A stretch of DNA of 33,444 nucleotides from an uncultured Clostridia bacterium (GTDB lineage: Bacteria; Bacillota; Clostridia; Oscillospirales; Ruminococcaceae): assembly GCA_947588775.1 (NCBI GenBank), contig CANPZQ010000002.1, forward strand, positions 1 to 33,444, in the 5' to 3' direction. Both the position numbers and the translations under genes were made by a program. The stretch's first letter is position 1, and each line of letters opens with the position of its first letter. A model generated the notes under the pieces. It was not told the DNA's origin and ran no database searches. It saw nothing but the letters and a program-made list of their open reading frames with translations. Below, piece by piece: positions 29,870 to 33,444 of this stretch.

Positions 29870-31588
29870 TCAGGAGAGGCCGGCGAGAATTTTTTGCATC
29901 GCCACGCCGTCGGAAACGTCAACCACGCCGTTGCCGTCGAGGTCGGCGGCGGAGGTAATCGGCTCAAGCCCGGCGAGCATTTTCTGCATAATTACGCCGT
30001 CGGAAACATCGGGCTTGCCGCCGGAGTTGTTGAGGTCGCCGGGGCGGGTTGGCCGTGTGCTGTAACCACACCAGATACATGCGTCGTCAAGCATTGTATG
30101 CGCGCCTTCGGCGAAGGTATCGCCGCAAACATCGCATATTGCATAATGTGCATTTTCGTCTTTTACCCATCTTACAGAGCATTCTTCCCAATCGCTTTGC
30201 TGTTCTCCGCAGATTGAGCAGCATTTATAGTGTACTCCTACGAGTGCGTTTAAAACTTCTATATTTCTATAAGCGTCGGAATTGCATTCGTGCTCGGGAT
30301 AAGTATACCCGCACTCCGTGCAGCTATTGCCGACAAAATCATGCACTCTTACCCAATAAGCACCGCAATCTGCACATATTCCGCTGTGGCTTATGAAATC
30401 GATTGATTGCAGGTTAATCAGGTTATGGCTTTCGGTCTTTTTATAACCGCAAATAACACAGGTAGCATTATGCTTATAATCTTCTTCAATATCCTGAACA
30501 TAATTATCATACACATGTTCATGCGAAGCATAAGCAGGATTTATATATTCACAGCCGCCGCAAGTGCCGTCGGAATAGAAATAATGCTCTTTGGGTTCTG
30601 TATCATAATCGCAGCCGAAGTAAGGCGAATCGCATTGAGAGCAGGTATAATAATGCATCGTTTCGTTATAGTCCCTTGAATTACGATTATGAGTATGCTT
30701 TTTCTGATTTAACCCTTTGAGAGCACCGCAAACCCTGCAAACGCTGTTGACAAATTCATGCGCCTCGTAATCAATGTCTTGTCCGCAGAAGCATTCGCGC
30801 CAGTGATACTGAGTAGTCCAGTTGTACCATCTCGGATCACGTCCGTCGCGTGAATCAATTCCCGAACTAAATGAGGCATTACTGCAATCACCGCAAGTAT
30901 GAGTACATATAACCGCAATAGCAGTGTCCGGAATATCTCCCCTATAGTATTCATAGTTAAATGAAATTTCCCAAGTGCCGTCAGATAGAAGAATAGAATA
31001 TTCGTCCGACCATTCAGGGTCTTGCGAAAGTTTGACATACCCGTAATTATATTTTCTTGCTACACTTTTAATCTCATCTTCGGACATTTCTTCGGAAATG
31101 CCTTCCATCGGGGATTTAATATAATCGCTTACAACGACTGTATGCCCGTAATTTCTTGAACCGTCAAACATAACTACGTTTGAAAGATAATTATTTAAGT
31201 CAATATATTCACCATATTCAGGGTAAATTGATGTCTGACCGGCCAGAATATAATTTTCAAGGTCATTGGGCGCGTATATATAAAAAAGTAAAGATACATA
31301 CCCACCGTCGCCGCCAAGAGGTGCTTCAATAAGGGTTTGCGGGGTAATTATGCCGTTTACGCCGGAATTGGGTCTTGTATCTGCAAACGTTATACCGTAA
31401 AAACTTGCACGATAATAAAATCCTGCGGCGGTGACAGACTGTTCCAGCTCGGGAAGTCGCTTGCCGATACTGTCAGCGGCATTTAACGTGGGTGTTGCCT
31501 GCGGAGCGACAAAGCCCCATGCGTTCACACCGACTGTTATTACCGCAACAGTCACAAGAGCTGTTAATAATGCCAAAATTCTTTTCAT
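29870..31588 (-). CDS. Secreted Cys-rich protein with C-terminal type I dockerin
   Basis: A 572-residue exported protein. Signal peptide MKRILALLTALVTVAVITVGVNA; an N-terminal domain of about 210 residues that I do not recognise (aromatic and acidic, FYYRASFYGITFAD, GEYIDLNNYLSNVVMFDGS); then about 290 residues with roughly ten CxxC knuckles (CRVCG, CSQC, CGGC, CVICG, CADCG, CTECG, CSICG, CDVCG, CIWCG) each close to H residues; last, residues 517-572 are a dockerin with two calcium loops (GDLNNSGGKPDVSDGV and DLDGNGVVDVSDGV) and the paired QKMLAGL/QKILAGL helices. Dockerins bind cohesins on scaffoldins, but no catalytic domain is seen here. The knuckle part is more AT-rich than all neighbours, which suggests a different history. 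AGGAGGAAAAATT precedes the ATG; the promoter contains a G9 tract. Confidence 0.85.
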   Translation of the reverse strand: MKRILALLTALVTVAVITVGVNAWGFVAPQATPTLNAADSIGKRLPELEQSVTAAGFYYRASFYGITFADTRPNSGVNGIITPQTLIEAPLGGDGGYVSLLFYIYAPNDLENYILAGQTSIYPEYGEYIDLNNYLSNVVMFDGSRNYGHTVVVSDYIKSPMEGISEEMSEDEIKSVARKYNYGYVKLSQDPEWSDEYSILLSDGTWEISFNYEYYRGDIPDTAIAVICTHTCGDCSNASFSSGIDSRDGRDPRWYNWTTQYHWRECFCGQDIDYEAHEFVNSVCRVCGALKGLNQKKHTHNRNSRDYNETMHYYTCSQCDSPYFGCDYDTEPKEHYFYSDGTCGGCEYINPAYASHEHVYDNYVQDIEEDYKHNATCVICGYKKTESHNLINLQSIDFISHSGICADCGAYWVRVHDFVGNSCTECGYTYPEHECNSDAYRNIEVLNALVGVHYKCCSICGEQQSDWEECSVRWVKDENAHYAICDVCGDTFAEGAHTMLDDACIWCGYSTRPTRPGDLNNSGGKPDVSDGVIMQKMLAGLEPITSAADLDGNGVVDVSDGVAMQKILAGLS

Positions 31589-31617
31589 AATTTTTCCTCC
31601 TATACAAGATTATTTAC

Positions 31618-31647
31618 ATTATACCCCCCCCCGAGCATTTTTGTCAA
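31618..31647 (-). promoter_or_regulatory. Promoter of the dockerin gene with a nine-G spacer tract
   Basis: TTGACA (31642-31647) and TATAAT (31618-31623) on the minus strand are full consensus matches, 18 bases apart. Nine consecutive G (31624-31632) fill the spacer directly upstream of the -10 box. Slippage would change the spacing around the optimum of 17. Confidence 0.8.
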
Positions 31648-31688
31648 CCCCATTTCCCCCTTTTCTCAAATTATTTCAACAAAATCTC

Positions 31689-31717
31689 TTGACAAACACT
31701 ATATATGGTGGTATACT
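31689..31717 (+). promoter_or_regulatory. Promoter of pyrR-uraA
   Basis: TTGACA (31689-31694) and TATACT (31712-31717), 17 bases apart. Transcription would start near 31724 and give a leader of about 90-100 bases with an attenuator. Confidence 0.85.
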
Positions 31718-31734
31718 TTTATCAATCTTTAACA

Positions 31735-31808
31735 TGCGGTACAGTGATGCCGATAAGACGGGATATTGCTTTTGGCCTTACCGCACTGTGGCGCGATAGG
31801 GCTTTTTT
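31735..31808 (+). promoter_or_regulatory. Pyrimidine attenuator (terminator/antiterminator) in the pyrR leader
   Basis: Terminator: GCCTTA (31775-31780) with TAGGGC (31797-31802) and CGC (31782-31784) with GCG (31791-31793), then T6 (31803-31808). An exclusive alternative is TGCGGTA (31735-31741) with TACCGCA (31779-31785), a perfect 7-bp pairing that destroys the terminator. PyrR with UMP is known to favour termination at such leaders; the PyrR recognition loop itself I could not define with certainty. Confidence 0.65.
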
Positions 31809-31844
31809 GGAGGGGTTGAAACGGACAGGCTGATTGAAAAAGCC

Positions 31845-32363
31845 GTGCTGATGGACGAGGGAGCCGTTAAACGCGCCCTTACTCGCATCTCGCACGAGAT
31901 TCTTGAAAAAAACAGGGGCGCGGAAAATATCTGTCTTGTGGGGATTCTGCGGCGCGGCGCAGCCCTCGCAAGGGTCATCGCCGACAATATCCGCGCTTTC
32001 GAGGGCGTTGAGGTGCCATGCGGCGACATAGACATAAGCCACTACCGCGACGATATTCATGCCGGCGCGCCGGTGCTTAAAAAGGCGGAGTTGCCGTTCT
32101 CGGTTTCCGGGAAAAAGGTTATCCTTGCCGACGACGTTCTCTATACCGGAAGGACCGCCCGCGCGGCCATCGAGGCTGTTTTCTCGCTCGGACGGCCCGA
32201 CGCGATTCAGCTTGCAATCTTAATTGACCGCGGCCATCGGGAGCTTCCGATTCGCGCGGACTATGTCGGAAAAAATATCCCGACTTCGCACAGCGAGGTT
32301 ATAAACGTGCTGATTCCGCCGTATGACGGAGAAACGGCCGTTAAGCTGATGGAAAACGGGTAA
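31845..32363 (+). CDS. pyrR: Bifunctional pyr operon regulator / uracil phosphoribosyltransferase
   Basis: PyrR binds pyr leader RNA with UMP and attenuates transcription; many also convert uracil to UMP. The protein shows ALTRISHEILEKNRGAENICLVGILRRGAALA, EVPCGDIDISHYRDDI, the PRPP loop KVILADDVLYTGRTARAAIEAV and ILIDRGHRELPIRADYVGKNIPTSHSE, all nearly as in Bacillus PyrR. The first ordinary initiator in frame is GTG 31845. Comparison with the Bacillus N terminus (MNQKAVILDE) instead matches translation from CTG 31830 (LIEKAVLMDE), and the good site GGAGGGG (31809-31815) is 14 bases from that CTG and 29 from the GTG. The frame is open further up without ATG, GTG or TTG. The true start is therefore uncertain. 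uraA follows after 32 bases. Confidence 0.92.
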   Translation: MLMDEGAVKRALTRISHEILEKNRGAENICLVGILRRGAALARVIADNIRAFEGVEVPCGDIDISHYRDDIHAGAPVLKKAELPFSVSGKKVILADDVLYTGRTARAAIEAVFSLGRPDAIQLAILIDRGHRELPIRADYVGKNIPTSHSEVINVLIPPYDGETAVKLMENG

Positions 32364-32395
32364 CACCGTTATTTAAAATATTGGAGGAATGCAAA

Positions 32396-33444
32396 ATGAA
32401 ATTAGTCTACGGTATCAAAGACAGGCCAAAGTTCGGGCAGATTATTGTATTTGCGATTCAGCAGCTGCTCGCAATCATGGCGGCGACGCTCGTCGTTCCG
32501 GTAATCACCAACGGCGTAACCCTCGCCGACGGCTCCCACCCGACGATGGACCCCGCGGCCGCTCTCTTCGGCGCGGGTATCGGCACCCTCGTTTACGTCT
32601 TCTTCACGAAGGCTTCGTCCCCTGTTTTTCTCGGGTCGTCCTTCGCCTTCCTCGGCTCGATGGCCGCTGCCTTCGCGGGCGGCGTTTCGATGCAGCTCGG
32701 CTACCTCGGCCTTATTATCGGCGCGATTTTAGCGGGACTTGTTTACGTCGTTATCGCGCTTTTGGTCAAGGCTGTCGGCGTCGGCTGGCTAAATAAGCTC
32801 ATGCCCTCCGTCGTAATCGGCCCGACCGTCGCGATTATCGGGCTCGGGCTTGCAGGAAACGCAATCGGCGACCTGCAAAAGGGCGGAGTTGCCGACGCGG
32901 AGGGAAATCCCGTCGCGGCGACGCTTCTCTGCGTGCTTGTTGGGCTTATAACCCTCATCGTCACCACCATCGCTTCCACTTACGGCAAGAAGATGGCGAA
33001 GCTGATACCTTTTATTATAGGAATTCTTGCGGGATATGCCGTTGCAACCGTTTTCACGGTTATCGGAAACGCCGCGGGCATCGATTCCCTTAAAATCGTC
33101 AACTTCGGCTCCTTCTCTGCTCTTGTTGAGGGCGGCGTTGGGCTCGGAACCTTCATTCATCTCCCCTCGTTTACATTCTTAACGGCGTTCGGCGCGTTCG
33201 GGGAGCTCAGCGCGTCCTACTTCGGTGCGATTGCGCTTGCGTACATACCGGTCGCGTTTGTTGTGTTCGCGGAGCACGTCGCCGACCACAAGAACATCTC
33301 CTCGATTATCAATAAGGACCTCCTCGAAGAGCCGGGTCTTGCGAGAACGCTCCTCGGCGACGGCGTCGGCTCGATGGCGGGCGCGTTCTTCGGCGGCTGC
33401 CCGAACACCACTTACGGCGAATCCATCGCCTGCGTGGCCATCAC
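32396..33444 (+). CDS. uraA: Uracil/xanthine permease (NCS2 family), 3' end cut by window edge
   Basis: A proton symporter of the NCS2 (UraA/PyrP) family that imports uracil for PyrR or Upp to salvage. The visible 349 residues start MKLVYGIKDRPKFGQIIVFA, with QQLLAIMAATLVVPVI in TM1, many further hydrophobic helices, and the two diagnostic segments VVFAEHVADHKNISSII (about residue 283, conserved Glu) and FFGGCPNTTYGESIACVAIT (about 330-349, the NTTYGE signature with the second substrate-binding Glu). GGAGGAAT lies ahead of the ATG. It shares the attenuator-controlled transcript with pyrR. The frame is open to the window edge; roughly the last 80-100 residues are missing. Confidence 0.95.
   Translation, partial: MKLVYGIKDRPKFGQIIVFAIQQLLAIMAATLVVPVITNGVTLADGSHPTMDPAAALFGAGIGTLVYVFFTKASSPVFLGSSFAFLGSMAAAFAGGVSMQLGYLGLIIGAILAGLVYVVIALLVKAVGVGWLNKLMPSVVIGPTVAIIGLGLAGNAIGDLQKGGVADAEGNPVAATLLCVLVGLITLIVTTIASTYGKKMAKLIPFIIGILAGYAVATVFTVIGNAAGIDSLKIVNFGSFSALVEGGVGLGTFIHLPSFTFLTAFGAFGELSASYFGAIALAYIPVAFVVFAEHVADHKNISSIINKDLLEEPGLARTLLGDGVGSMAGAFFGGCPNTTYGESIACVAI

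Noticed and set aside
31431..31799. Plus-strand open frame across the dockerin promoter and the pyrR leader
   Set aside because: It is antisense to the dockerin signal peptide, crosses two promoters and ends in the attenuator; the translation has no domain pattern.

Overview
The window looks like a core chromosomal segment of a moderately high-GC, low-redundancy Bacillota genome, most likely class Clostridia and close to Ruminococcaceae/Oscillospiraceae. The reasons are a PolC-type replicative polymerase, a PyrR-controlled pyrimidine operon, RemA (DUF370), a YlmC/YmxH PRC-barrel protein, the DUF177-rpmF pair, a secreted dockerin protein, and Gram-positive style Shine-Dalgarno sequences and sigma-A promoters (TTGACA/N17/TATAAT). 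The lineage is an inference from gene content; no rRNA is present to confirm it.

Layout: (1) 1-4039, minus: yicC-remA-gmk-rpoZ-priA, a tightly overlapping operon from one promoter; priA runs off the left edge. (2) 4251-4850, plus: an HD-domain hydrolase. (3) 4891-6483, minus: asnS followed by a two-TM small protein. (4) 6578-7444, minus, rsmA, with 7551-8522, plus, a SAM methyltransferase and a 54-aa ORF; the divergent promoters are almost touching. (5) 8590-10497, minus: structured leader, rpsB, tsf. (6) 10540-11672, minus: a Cys-rich unknown and a YmxH-type protein. (7) 11881-22624, minus: pyrH-frr-uppS-cdsA-dxr-rseP-ispG-polC, which joins translation, isoprenoid, undecaprenyl and phospholipid synthesis and replication. 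(8) 22834-25853, minus: der-plsY-gpsA, ending in a terminator and a cluster of five tandem hairpins. (9) 25971-26662, minus: DUF177-rpmF. (10) 26740-28571, minus: pgi and a small P-loop ATPase. (11) 28671-31588, minus: a degenerate D,D-carboxypeptidase homologue and a large secreted Cys-rich dockerin protein of visibly different base composition. (12) 31689-33444, plus: attenuator, pyrR, uraA (runs off the right edge).

Most of the segment is housekeeping. The points most worth attention are: a G9 tract inside the promoter spacer of the dockerin gene (candidate phase variation); the next gene, a penicillin-binding-protein homologue that has lost all three active-site motifs; a 77-bp element of five back-to-back perfect hairpins at 22700-22776; two places where a terminator-like hairpin contains the downstream ribosome binding site (8312-8360 and 10843-10878); a Cys-rich protein without known function next to polC; and a pyrR gene without a normal start codon at the expected place. 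I saw no tRNA, rRNA, CRISPR array, insertion sequence or prophage gene, and no gene-free stretch longer than 300 bases.
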